Below are positions 6,124 through 13,137 of a stretch of 13,179 bases of DNA, piece after piece. The notes beneath the pieces were generated by a model. The model saw only the letters and a program-made list of their open reading frames with translations. It did no database searches and was not told where the DNA came from. The position numbers and the translations under genes were made by a program. The stretch is from BS750m-G4 sp964472195 (GTDB lineage Bacteria > Bacteroidota > Ignavibacteria > Tepidaquicellales > Tepidaquicellaceae), in contig CAYYJH010000077.1 of assembly GCA_964472195.1 (NCBI GenBank), positions 1-13,179 on the forward strand. The letters are read 5' to 3'. Each line of letters starts with the position of its first letter. Within the stretch, counting starts at the first letter, position 1.

Positions 6124-6267
6124 TTATCTAATTTCTAATTGCTCTAATAAATAACCAAGAGAACCAGTGTCTAAAAATTTTAAAAAACTTTCTGCTGTAA
6201 GGCGGTCTTTAGCAAGTCGTGCCTCTTAGTGTATAAGTTGGTGTTTTAGAATTTGTGCTTGTTTAGA
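6124..6267 (-). pseudogene. Possible remnant of a short minus-strand ORF
   Basis: Read on the minus strand, one frame gives SKQAQILKHQLIH, a TAA stop (6228-6226), then EARLAKDRLTAESFLKFLD and TGSLGYLLEQLEIR to a stop at 6124. The residue composition is protein-like (amphipathic helix, sensible codons) on both sides of a single in-frame stop, with no start codon upstream. It may be a decayed gene or chance. The rest of the 6085-6373 spacer holds no gene. It does hold two near-identical 13-base direct repeats (6263-6275 and 6281-6293, 11 of 13 identical) and a 7-bp hairpin (6323-6329 with 6337-6343). Confidence 0.2.
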
Positions 6268-6373
6268 TCAATTAAGTCTATTAGGTCAATTAGAAACTTA
6301 AAACAGTTTAAAGCAATTTATAGTTTATTATGAAGAAATAAACGATGACTCTAAAATTTATACAGAATAATTT

Positions 6374-7447
6374 ATGTTTGAAAAACTCGATAAGGTAAAA
6401 TCACGTTATGAAGAGATTTCAGAAATGTTGTCGAAACCTGAAATCGCTAACGATCAAAACGTATTCAGAAAACTGTCAAAGGAGTATTCGGATTTAGGTG
6501 AAATAGTCGTTGCTTATGACAGCTATATTAAAACAAAATCCGAACTCGAGAAAAATAAAAAGTTACTTTATGAAACTAAGGATTCTGACTTGAAAGAATT
6601 GGTTAAAGAGGAACAGGAAGAACTCGAGAAGAAACTTTCGAAAACAGAACAGGATATAAAAGAGCTTCTTATTCCGGAAGATCCTGCTGATAAAAAAAAT
6701 GCTATACTCGAAATAAGAGCGGGTACCGGAGGCGAAGAAGCCGCTTTGTTTGCAGCAGATCTCTACAGGATGTACAATAAATATTTCGAGATAAAAGGCT
6801 GGAAGGTTGAAGTCATAAGTTTTAATGAATCTTCCATACCGGGTGGATTAAAAGAAGCTGTTATTAATGTAAGTGGAAAAAGTGTTTATGGAGATCTAAA
6901 ATATGAAAGCGGCGTTCACAGAGTTCAAAGAGTTCCTAAAACTGAAGCAAGCGGAAGACTTCATACTTCTGCTGCCTCTGTTGCGGTTTTACCCGAGGCA
7001 GAAGATTTTGATGTTGATATTAATGATAATGATCTTAAGATCGATGTTTATCGTGCTGGCGGCGCGGGCGGTCAAAATGTCAACAAAGTCGAAACAGCAA
7101 TTCGAATCTCTCACATACCTACTGGTATCGTTGTGCAATGCCAGGATGAAAGGTCTCAATTAAAAAACAAACATAAAGCTATGAAGGTAATGCGATCAAG
7201 ACTTTATGAATTGGAACTTGATACAAGAGACAAAGAACTCTCTGAAAAGAGAAGGAGTATGGTAAAATCGGGAGATAGAAGCGATAAAATAAGAACGTAC
7301 AATTTTCCTCAAAATAGACTAACAGACCATCGCATTGGTCTTACATTATATAACCTGTCTGGAGTTTTAGAAGGTGACCTTAATGAGATCATTGATAAAT
7401 TAAAAACAGCAGATAGAGCAGCAAAATTAACGGCGAGCGAAAACTAA
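6374..7447 (+). CDS. prfA: Peptide chain release factor 1 (RF1)
   Basis: RF1 recognises UAA and UAG in the ribosomal A site and triggers release of the finished peptide. The 357-residue length is typical. Residues about 1-105 are the helical domain 1. EIRAGTGGEEAALFAADLYRM (113-133) is the well-known signature at the start of domain 2. RVQRVPKTEASGRLHTSA carries the P-x-T stop-codon discriminator as PKT (188-190), which marks RF1 rather than RF2 (SPF). GAGGQNVNKVETAIRISH holds the catalytic GGQ at 232-234, whose Gln is normally methylated by PrmC; prmC, often next door, is not in this window. QDERSQLKNKHKAM and the DRSDKIRTYNFPQNRLTDHRIG tail are also canonical. No Shine-Dalgarno site is visible before the ATG. 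A terminator follows. Confidence 0.97.
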   Translation: MFEKLDKVKSRYEEISEMLSKPEIANDQNVFRKLSKEYSDLGEIVVAYDSYIKTKSELEKNKKLLYETKDSDLKELVKEEQEELEKKLSKTEQDIKELLIPEDPADKKNAILEIRAGTGGEEAALFAADLYRMYNKYFEIKGWKVEVISFNESSIPGGLKEAVINVSGKSVYGDLKYESGVHRVQRVPKTEASGRLHTSAASVAVLPEAEDFDVDINDNDLKIDVYRAGGAGGQNVNKVETAIRISHIPTGIVVQCQDERSQLKNKHKAMKVMRSRLYELELDTRDKELSEKRRSMVKSGDRSDKIRTYNFPQNRLTDHRIGLTLYNLSGVLEGDLNEIIDKLKTADRAAKLTASEN

Positions 7448-7456
7448 ACTAATATA

Positions 7457-7495
7457 ATGCAAAAGATGTTTTAATCTTATGCATGATTTTTATTT
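7457..7495 (+). terminator. Probable terminator after prfA
   Basis: ATGCAAAAGAT (7457-7467) pairs with ATCTTATGCAT (7474-7484) with one mismatch and a 6-base loop. A T-rich stretch (GATTTTTATTT) follows. It begins 10 bases after the prfA stop. Confidence 0.65.
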
Positions 7496-7516
7496 AAACT
7501 TAATTATTTAGATGCC

Positions 7517-9934
7517 ATGAAAACAAAATTTAAACTTTTAATTGTTTTCTTACTTTTTTCATTTTTAGCAATCACGGGTTATAATGTTATCAATTCATTT
7601 GCGGTTAACTCAACTGATAAATACAGCAAAGTGAAAGTGTTCGTTAATTCTGAAAAGGATTTATCAAATCTTCAGATGAATGATATTAACATAGATGAAT
7701 ATTTAGGGAAAATAGGAGAAGGGATCGAAATTGTTATTAACCAAGATGAATTGTCACGATTAAAGAATACTTCATTAAGATATGAAGTTCTAATAGAAGA
7801 TATGAATGATTATTACAGAAACAGAGAAGAACCCAGCTGGCAGGAAATGAAAGAAAGTGAAGAGATTAAAGCTCGTGATAACATAACTGGGTTTTCATAC
7901 GGAAGCATGGGTGGGTTTCATACTTACGCTGAAGTTGTACAGGTTCTTGATTCTATGAAGTTGTTATACCCGACTTTGATTACGGCGAAACAAAACATAG
8001 GTACCTCTCACGAGAACAGAACAATATGGGCAGTTAAGATCTCTGATAATCCTAATGTAAATGAATCCGCTACCGAACCGGCAATTCACTATGATGCACT
8101 TCACCATGCGAGAGAACCGATGGGAATGTCTGTTTCTCTGTACTACATGTACTGGCTGCTTGAAAATTACGGAACTGATCCTGAAGCGACTTATCTTGTA
8201 AATAACAGGGAGATTTTCTTTGTCCCTGTTGTTAATCCCGATGGCTATGTATACAACCAGACAACTAATCCTAACGGAGGCGGGTCATGGAGAAAGAACA
8301 GGAGGTTGAATAGTCCGGGAATTTATGGAGTTGACCTTAATCGAAACTACAGCTATGGATGGGGTAATAATAACGGCTCTAGCGGTAATCCATCATCGAA
8401 TACATACAGAGGACCTTCTGCCTTTTCAGAACCCGAGAGCCAGGCAATCAGGGATTTTGCTTTATTACATAATCCTAAAATTGGATTCTCTTTGCATTCT
8501 GTAGCTGGAAGGTATCTTAACCCTTACGGTTACACAGACACTGCAATAGCATTTGAGATATATTCTGATTTAAGTTCTGAGTTTGCAGAGTATAATAATT
8601 ACCTCTATGGAATTACTAAAGAAATTCTGAATTACTATTCCAGTGGAACGACGAGGGATTACATGCATTCGATCGGAGCTTATGTGTGGACTCCTGAGAT
8701 AGGTGGAAGCGGTTTCTGGCCCAGCTCTTCGCAGATTATTCCACTTTGCAGTGAAAACCTCAAACCGATGAAATACCTTTCCTGGGTTGGAGGTGCTTTT
8801 GCAAGGTTTCAGAATTTTAAAGTTTTAGATCAGGGTTATGTTGCAAGGAATGATACATTAGAACTTCAGATTGCGATAAGGAATAAGGGATTGTCTAAAA
8901 CCTCGAAGAATGTTACAGTAACAATAAATTCTAACTATTCGCATTTAGTGCCTTTAGTTTCTACTGTAAATTATGACAGTATATTAGCAAGACAGATTAA
9001 AACCAATACTACAAATCCATTTAAATTCAAGATAACATCTGCTGCAGGTCTTATGGATGAGATGAAATTTGTCTGCACAGTGAAACAAGAAAACGTAGTC
9101 ACTGCTATCGATACTTTTTATATAAATGTTGGACGAACGAATGTTTTGTTCTCTGATAATGCTGAATCGGGCACTTTCAATTGGACTAAGAGCGGGAATG
9201 GTAAATTATGGGATACAACATTCGTTAGTTATTGGGCAGGTATTAAATCTTTTGCAGATTCAAGGTATGGGAATTGTGTAAAGAACACAACGAATTATTT
9301 TACACTAAATAACAGTATTAATTTATCCGGAACAGTAAATCCTCGAATAGAATTTTCTGCGAAATGGGCGACAGAGCATAATTATGATTACGTAAGATTA
9401 CAGATAAGTACTAACAATGGCTCAACCTGGATAAGCATGCAGGGAAGATACACAAGAATTTTTTCCGGTCAACCTTCATACTTAGATATTAAATACTGGA
9501 GGGATGAACAGATAAACCTCAATCCGTATATAGGTAACAATATCAAGATACGATTTTACAACAAAACAGACGGAGGTGTTCAAGGTGATGGATATTACTT
9601 CGATAATTTTAGGATAGTTGATTATATGGATTCACTGGCTTCTGTAACACAAACTGGAAATCAAACACCCGATGAATATGCTTTGTATCAGAATTACCCC
9701 AACCCGTTTAATCCTGTGACGAACATTAAATTCGACATTCCAAAAACCGGGCATGTAAACCTAAGTGTGTATAACGTACTCGGTGAAGAAATAGAAACAC
9801 TTCATAACGGTGTGCTCTCTGCAGGAAGTTACAAAGTAGATTTTAACGCTTCATCTTACGCAAGCGGTGTTTACTTCTACAGGATTGAGACAGGAAACTT
9901 CGTTGCAGTTAAAAAACTTGTTGTGATGAAATAA
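7517..9934 (+). CDS. Secreted M14 zinc carboxypeptidase with T9SS sorting domain (805 aa)
   Basis: Residues 1-30 are a signal peptide and about 35-118 a pro-region. The peptidase M14 domain (about 125-425) shows zinc ligands H197-A-R-E200 in ALHHAREPMG and His327 in FSLHS. Substrate-site NPDGY is at 240-244, SWRKNRR follows, and GVDLNRNYSYGW includes the N-R-N at 275-277. The catalytic Glu394 lies in TPEIGGSGFWP. This layout resembles carboxypeptidase T-type enzymes, so broad C-terminal exopeptidase activity is likely. About 430-540 is a beta-rich linker, and 545-700 a MAM/immune-inhibitor-A-like beta-sandwich (DNAESGTFNWTKSG ... YYFDNFRIVDY). Residues 720-805 are the type A sorting domain, starting YALYQNYPNPFNPVTNIKF and ending VAVKKLVVMK. 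It should be exported by Sec, moved by T9SS and attached or released at the surface. Confidence 0.93.
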   Translation: MKTKFKLLIVFLLFSFLAITGYNVINSFAVNSTDKYSKVKVFVNSEKDLSNLQMNDINIDEYLGKIGEGIEIVINQDELSRLKNTSLRYEVLIEDMNDYYRNREEPSWQEMKESEEIKARDNITGFSYGSMGGFHTYAEVVQVLDSMKLLYPTLITAKQNIGTSHENRTIWAVKISDNPNVNESATEPAIHYDALHHAREPMGMSVSLYYMYWLLENYGTDPEATYLVNNREIFFVPVVNPDGYVYNQTTNPNGGGSWRKNRRLNSPGIYGVDLNRNYSYGWGNNNGSSGNPSSNTYRGPSAFSEPESQAIRDFALLHNPKIGFSLHSVAGRYLNPYGYTDTAIAFEIYSDLSSEFAEYNNYLYGITKEILNYYSSGTTRDYMHSIGAYVWTPEIGGSGFWPSSSQIIPLCSENLKPMKYLSWVGGAFARFQNFKVLDQGYVARNDTLELQIAIRNKGLSKTSKNVTVTINSNYSHLVPLVSTVNYDSILARQIKTNTTNPFKFKITSAAGLMDEMKFVCTVKQENVVTAIDTFYINVGRTNVLFSDNAESGTFNWTKSGNGKLWDTTFVSYWAGIKSFADSRYGNCVKNTTNYFTLNNSINLSGTVNPRIEFSAKWATEHNYDYVRLQISTNNGSTWISMQGRYTRIFSGQPSYLDIKYWRDEQINLNPYIGNNIKIRFYNKTDGGVQGDGYYFDNFRIVDYMDSLASVTQTGNQTPDEYALYQNYPNPFNPVTNIKFDIPKTGHVNLSVYNVLGEEIETLHNGVLSAGSYKVDFNASSYASGVYFYRIETGNFVAVKKLVVMK

Positions 9935-9956
9935 AACGATTAATATTTAAACAGGT

Positions 9957-9995
9957 AAGTCACGGACAACATAGTTGCAAGCCACTCCGTGACTT
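9957..9995 (+). repeat. 35-base hairpin repeat, copy 1
   Basis: AAGTCACGGA (9957-9966) and TCCGTGACTT (9986-9995) form a perfect 10-bp stem. Within the loop CAAC-ATA-GTTG (9967-9977) can form a second small hairpin. The core 9959-9993 recurs in inverted orientation at 13041-13075 with 31 of 35 bases identical, loop included. No T-run follows, so it is not simply a terminator; a REP-like dispersed element is more likely. Confidence 0.75.
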
Positions 9996-10008
9996 CTTAA
10001 AAATTATA

Positions 10009-10041
10009 AAAGCCATCTTAATTTCTTAGGATGGTTTTTTT
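10009..10041 (+). terminator. Terminator after the carboxypeptidase gene
   Basis: AAAGCCATCTTAA (10009-10021) pairs with TTAGGATGGTTTT (10026-10038), including two G-T wobbles, around a 4-base TTTC loop. The 3' arm runs into T's to 10041. Confidence 0.8.
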
Positions 10042-10072
10042 ATTGTAACCTTTGTAGTGCTGTCATTACATG

Positions 10073-10182
10073 AGTTGACTTCTCCCGGAGGGTCTACTTC
10101 GTAGCCGCGCGCGGTTCTTACCTTGGCATGTTATGCCTAACATTTGTACTCTGGTTACGGGTACCCTTTGAGTCAAGTTCTC
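10073..10182. other. GC-rich multi-hairpin island, possible structured RNA or small element
   Basis: This stretch is markedly richer in G and C than its surroundings and is packed with nested complementarity. Long-range pairs are TTGACT (10075-10080) with AGTCAA (10171-10176) and AGGGT (10089-10093) with ACCCT (10163-10167). Inside them lie local stems: CTAC-TTC-GTAG (10094-10104), CCGC-GC-GCGG (10105-10114) and GGCAT-GTT-ATGCC (10125-10137), plus the palindrome GGGTACCC (10159-10166), which overlaps the second long-range pair and so may compete with it. Closing helices around several hairpins are what a structured RNA would show. It is not a tRNA: no anticodon arm or T-loop can be placed. 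No family is recognised. Confidence 0.35.
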
Positions 10183-10221
10183 TTTCGTAACAAAAAAAAC
10201 AAACATTAAATAAGAAGTGTG

Positions 10222-10263
10222 TTCCCAAAAAGTCTGTCTACAGCCAGGTAGAGACTTTGGGAA
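10222..10263. repeat. Imperfect long hairpin
   Basis: TTCCCAAAAAGTCTGTCTA (10222-10240) is nearly complementary to TAGAGACTTTGGGAA (10249-10263), with extra bases bulged in the left arm and an 8-base loop. It lies next to other palindromes and begins with the same GTTCC as the one at 10293. A decayed member of one palindromic repeat family is likely. Confidence 0.5.
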
Positions 10264-10292
10264 AAAGAAAAAAAAGAATTATTTATTTACCT

Positions 10293-10356
10293 TGTTCCAA
10301 AACTCCAGTTTTGGAACACTAGTGTTTACGAAACTCTGTTTCGTTTTATAACGAAA
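10293..10356. repeat. Cluster of perfect palindromes (REP-like)
   Basis: Four inverted repeats are packed together. TGTTCCAAAACT and its complement make a 12-bp stem with a 2-base loop (10293-10318). AACACTAGTGTT is a perfect palindrome (10315-10326). ACGAAAC-TCT-GTTTCGT is at 10328-10344. TTTCGTT pairs with AACGAAA (10339-10345 with 10350-10356) as an alternative stem. The first and third share the core AAACTC..GTTT. The cluster overlaps the point where the toxin reading frame loses homology. Confidence 0.7.
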
Positions 10357-10468
10357 GAATTATATCATTACCTTCTAATTCTGCAATAACTAAAGCAGGT
10401 CTTCTTTTAGATTTTGTTAAATCTGAAAATGGAACTACTACTTTATCACCTTTTACAAATTTTTCCAA
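10346..10468 (-). pseudogene. Truncated MazF/PemK-family toxin (40 codons)
   Basis: Starting at TTG 10468, the frame reads EKFVKGDKVVVPFSDL then TKSKRRPALVIAELEGNDIILSL and stops at 10346. KGDxVxVPF..SDL...KRRPALVI is the N-terminal signature of MazF/PemK endoribonuclease toxins, which cut mRNA at short motifs. Only about a third of the usual length (roughly 110 residues) remains: the central and C-terminal strands and helix are missing. The sequence after ILSL belongs to a palindrome cluster, not to the toxin, and no remaining toxin part is seen beyond it. The start overlaps the end of the antitoxin frame by 16 bases, as in working pairs. The usual VPFPFSDL is also two residues shorter here. 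It should be inactive as a toxin. Confidence 0.75.
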
Positions 10469-10646
10469 GCTTCGTCCTTCGTAGATGTTAACCAATCTTT
10501 CTTAAGAGATGATTCACTTACTATTGACACCTCCATCTTTTGCTTGGAGGTATTAGTTCCCAAAATTGTAAAAAGTTCAGTATCTCTCGAAGATAAGATT
10601 CGGGTACGTTTTCCATTTCCTTTAATATCAATTCTCTTCGTTCCAT
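10453..10646 (-). pseudogene. DUF2281-like antitoxin with a one-base frameshift
   Basis: ATG 10646 (AAAGG lies about 9 bases upstream) opens MERRELILKEMENVPESYL then REILNFLQF, typical of the N-terminal helix of DUF2281 antitoxins. The frame then shifts. The continuation, in the next frame, is LGTNTSKQKMEVSIVSESS then LKKDWLTSTKDEAWKNL, ending at 10453. SESSLxKDWLTxxxDEAWxxL is the usual C-terminal, toxin-binding type end of these proteins. Adding one base in the four-A run at 10562-10565 (a T run on the coding strand) would restore a 64-residue protein. It overlaps the start of the truncated MazF gene, so this is one former toxin-antitoxin operon. An earlier in-frame ATG at 10661 is possible. 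A sequencing error could mimic the shift, but the partner gene is broken too. Confidence 0.75.
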
Positions 10647-10668
10647 TATTCTGCCTTTCATTTTTTAT

Positions 10669-10945
10669 AAAATAATAACTAAATCACTAAAATAAAATTT
10701 ATATAACTATTTATCACAATCATTCCTAATTTAACTCAAAAATTTATTCTTTTTTAATGATAAAAATCCTTTTAAAATAATTAATCTTTATATCACATCG
10801 ACTTCTATGTTAAGAATCATTTTTACTTTTGTAATTACGGTAGCACTTTGTATTTTTGTAATAATTTCAGAGTACTCCAAATCTTAATTTGTGAAGTATT
10901 CTCTTCAATTTTAAAACTATTTATAAAATTTTAAATGGAACAATA
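10669..10945. other. AT-rich intergenic spacer upstream of the Omp28-like gene
   Basis: No convincing gene is present. It contains a promoter candidate at 10828-10858 and a 26-codon hydrophobic open frame (10807-10887, MLRIIFTFVITVALCIFVII...) without a ribosome site, which overlaps that promoter. Confidence 0.6.
10828..10858 (+). promoter_or_regulatory. Bacteroidota-type promoter candidate for the Omp28-like gene
   Basis: TTTG (10828-10831), 19 bases, then TATTTTTG (10851-10858) matches the -33 TTTG / -7 TAnnTTTG pattern. Transcription would begin near 10865, about 80 bases before the ATG at 10946. Confidence 0.45.
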
Positions 10946-12859
10946 ATGAAAAAGTACATAACTCCCTGGCTTTCCATTTTACTAATGGCAGCGATTATCA
11001 TTGGCGGATTAATATTAAATGGTGAAGCTGAACCCGAAGCCGCAGCAGCAGGTTTCCAATACCAGGATTTCGAAAATCCCGTTTTCCCACCCGCAGGATG
11101 GTCTGTTAATAATACATCCGGATATAACTGGGTTAGAACAATATCTTGCAGTGGTTATGGACTTGATTCAGCTTCGGCAAAGGCAGACTTCTTTGACTAT
11201 CAAAGCGGTAATTTCAATTTACTGACTTCTACATTTTCACCTTCGGCAGCCGGTGATTCACTTGCTTTTGACCATGCTTATGCTACGTATTCATCAGAGA
11301 ATGATAAGCTCATTATTTATACTTCATCGAATGGTGGCACTGCATGGAGCATGCTAATAACATTGAACGGTGGTGTAAGCGGTCCTCTTGTAACGGCACC
11401 TCCACATGGAAATGTTTTTATACCGACATCAACTGAATGGGCTACTAAAAGGTATGCCCTGCCGACTGGAACAAATAAAATAAGATTTACAGGAGTGACT
11501 GCATACGGTAATAATTTATACATCGATAATATCAGGATCGGAAACTCATACAGTATTGACGTTGGAGCAAACAGCATTAACATGCCCAAGGGAGCAATGA
11601 AACCCGGCTCCGTTACTCCAATAGCGACTGTTAAAAATTATGGTTCTACTACTCAATCTTTTCAGGTGACTTTTAAAATTAATCCTGGTAGTTACAGTAA
11701 TACTAAGTCTGTAAGTAGCCTAGCTCCAGGTCAATCTCAATTGGTAACATTCGACAATCACTCACTTTCCACTAACGGTACGTATACACTGACTGCATAC
11801 ACATCACTCGGGTCAGACCAAAACCATGCAAATGATTCGATAGTTTCACAGGTTATCATAACTCCAGCACCGAGAAACGTCGTACTTGAGTATTGTACAG
11901 GTACATGGTGCCAGTGGTGTCCGTGTGGAAAACAATGGGCGCATGAGCTGGAATTACACTATCCAAATTCTATTGTACTTGCTTATCACGGGGGTGGCAG
12001 CGATCCTTTCCGGAATTTTAACGGTAACTCAATTATCGGTTTACTCGGTATGTCAGGCTACCCGTCCGGTGTACTCGATAGATCGCATGGTGTAATAGGA
12101 TGGGGCTCTTTCTTTACCGACGGTGAGAACCGGTATGCTACAAGTCCAGCATCACCTGTGAATATTGAAGTTATCAGCCAAAACTATAATTCAACAACCA
12201 GGCAGTTATCTGCAATGATTAATACTACAGCTTTGGAGAATCTTACTGGTCAGTATAAAATCAGTTATGTTATAACAGAAGATAACATTATTTATTCACA
12301 ATCGGGTAACGGTACTTGTCCGGGTGGCTCAAATTATGTACATTACTGGGTAGTTAGAAATATGGTTAACAATGCAACTGGCGAGAATGTCAACACTGGC
12401 GGAACATGGAATAGTGGAGTAACAATTACGAAAAGCTTTACTACGACTATTGATGCTTCATGGATACCGGCAAACTGCAATTTGCAAGTGTTTGTTTATA
12501 AGAGCCAGGGCGCATTAAACATGTCTGAAATACAGCAGGGCATTAAAAACTCGATTCTACTGACCGGAGCGGGAAATCAGAATGCTCAAATCCCGGTAAA
12601 GTATGAACTGTCACAGAATTATCCGAATCCTTTTAATCCTGTTACGAATATTAAGTTTGCAATCCCCACAGCTGGTAATGTTTCATTGAAAGTATATGAT
12701 ATGTTAGGAAAGCTTATTGATGTTTACATGGACGGATTCTTATCAGCTGGATACTATAATGCTGAAATTGACGGCACGAAATTGACGAGCGGAGTTTACT
12801 TTTATACGTTAAATGCTGGCAATTTCAAGGAAACAAAGAAAATGCTTCTCGTGAAATGA
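10946..12859 (+). CDS. Secreted Omp28-like thioredoxin-fold protein with T9SS sorting domain (637 aa)
   Basis: Residues 1-28 look like a signal peptide or N-terminal anchor (MKKYITPWLSILLMAAIIIGG). About 38-198 is a 'choice-of-anchor J'/MAM-like beta-sandwich (FENPVFPPAGWSVNN ... LYIDNIRIG). About 204-303 is a CARDB-like Ig-type domain (KNYGSTTQSFQVTFKI ... QNHANDSIV). About 308-535 matches the Omp28-related family: VVLEYCTGTWCQWCPCGKQW, GYPSGVLDR and YVHYWVVRN. The Cys322-Q-W-Cys325 pair sits where thioredoxin-fold proteins hold CxxC, with further Cys at 317 and 327. Residues about 553-637 are the T9SS type A sorting domain (YELSQNYPNPFNPVTNIKF ... ETKKMLLVK), closely like that of the carboxypeptidase upstream. 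A surface or released thiol-active or binding protein is plausible; no activity is established. Confidence 0.88.
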   Translation: MKKYITPWLSILLMAAIIIGGLILNGEAEPEAAAAGFQYQDFENPVFPPAGWSVNNTSGYNWVRTISCSGYGLDSASAKADFFDYQSGNFNLLTSTFSPSAAGDSLAFDHAYATYSSENDKLIIYTSSNGGTAWSMLITLNGGVSGPLVTAPPHGNVFIPTSTEWATKRYALPTGTNKIRFTGVTAYGNNLYIDNIRIGNSYSIDVGANSINMPKGAMKPGSVTPIATVKNYGSTTQSFQVTFKINPGSYSNTKSVSSLAPGQSQLVTFDNHSLSTNGTYTLTAYTSLGSDQNHANDSIVSQVIITPAPRNVVLEYCTGTWCQWCPCGKQWAHELELHYPNSIVLAYHGGGSDPFRNFNGNSIIGLLGMSGYPSGVLDRSHGVIGWGSFFTDGENRYATSPASPVNIEVISQNYNSTTRQLSAMINTTALENLTGQYKISYVITEDNIIYSQSGNGTCPGGSNYVHYWVVRNMVNNATGENVNTGGTWNSGVTITKSFTTTIDASWIPANCNLQVFVYKSQGALNMSEIQQGIKNSILLTGAGNQNAQIPVKYELSQNYPNPFNPVTNIKFAIPTAGNVSLKVYDMLGKLIDVYMDGFLSAGYYNAEIDGTKLTSGVYFYTLNAGNFKETKKMLLVK

Positions 12860-12876
12860 TTTATCATTTTATGGGA

Positions 12877-12895
12877 AATCCGCCTCGAGCGGGTT
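12877..12895 (+). terminator. Short GC-rich hairpin after the Omp28-like gene
   Basis: AATCCGC (12877-12883) pairs with GCGGGTT (12889-12895), one wobble, with a 5-base CTCGA loop. It starts 18 bases after the stop. Only a poor T-run follows, so termination is plausible but not certain. Confidence 0.4.
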
Positions 12896-12936
12896 GTTAG
12901 TAAAATAAAATTTATTCTTAAATAATTGTAATCTTA

Positions 12937-12980
12937 AAAGAGCAATGGGAACTGATATAAAATATTACCTATTGCTCTTT
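12937..12980. terminator. Long hairpin downstream of the Omp28-like gene
   Basis: AAAGAGCAATGGG (12937-12949) pairs with CCTATTGCTCTTT (12968-12980), one G-T wobble, around an 18-base loop. The 3' arm ends in TTT and the 5' arm begins with AAA, so it could act weakly in either direction. Confidence 0.45.
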
Positions 12981-13040
12981 ACAATATAGACAATTCAAGT
13001 GTGTCACGGTCCATACCATGATACATATATAATTGAAAAA

Positions 13041-13075
13041 GTCACGTAATGGCTTGCGACTATGTTGTTCGTGAC
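13041..13075 (-). repeat. 35-base hairpin repeat, copy 2 (inverted)
   Basis: Its reverse complement matches copy 1 (9959-9993) at 31 of 35 positions. The ends GTCACG...CGTGAC and the loop stretch around ACAACATAG and GCAAGCCA are kept, so the element is defined by more than its stem. A further TGTCACGG lies at 13002-13009 and is complementary to the right end of this copy. It sits between the Omp28-like gene and the next start. Confidence 0.75.
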
Positions 13076-13137
13076 ATGCCAGTGAAAACAAATTATGTAA
13101 TATACTCAAATTCTTTTTTAAGATTAAATACACATAA

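Noticed and set aside
9957..9995. Copy 1 of the 35-base repeat as the terminator of the carboxypeptidase gene
   Set aside because: No T-run follows, its loop is conserved in a distant inverted copy, and a better terminator lies at 10009-10041.
10066..10143. 25-residue basic ORF on the minus strand across the GC-rich island
   Set aside because: It is short and Arg-rich as expected from GC-rich palindromes, with no ribosome site; the pairing pattern explains the sequence better.
10222..10356. A CRISPR array in the repeat-rich patch
   Set aside because: The repeats are palindromes of different sequence and length with no regular spacers, and no cas genes are present.
10807..10887. 26-codon hydrophobic ORF (MLRIIFTFVITVALCIFV...) before the Omp28-like gene
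   Set aside because: It has no ribosome site, it overlaps the best promoter candidate of the next gene, and hydrophobic frames arise easily in AT-rich DNA.
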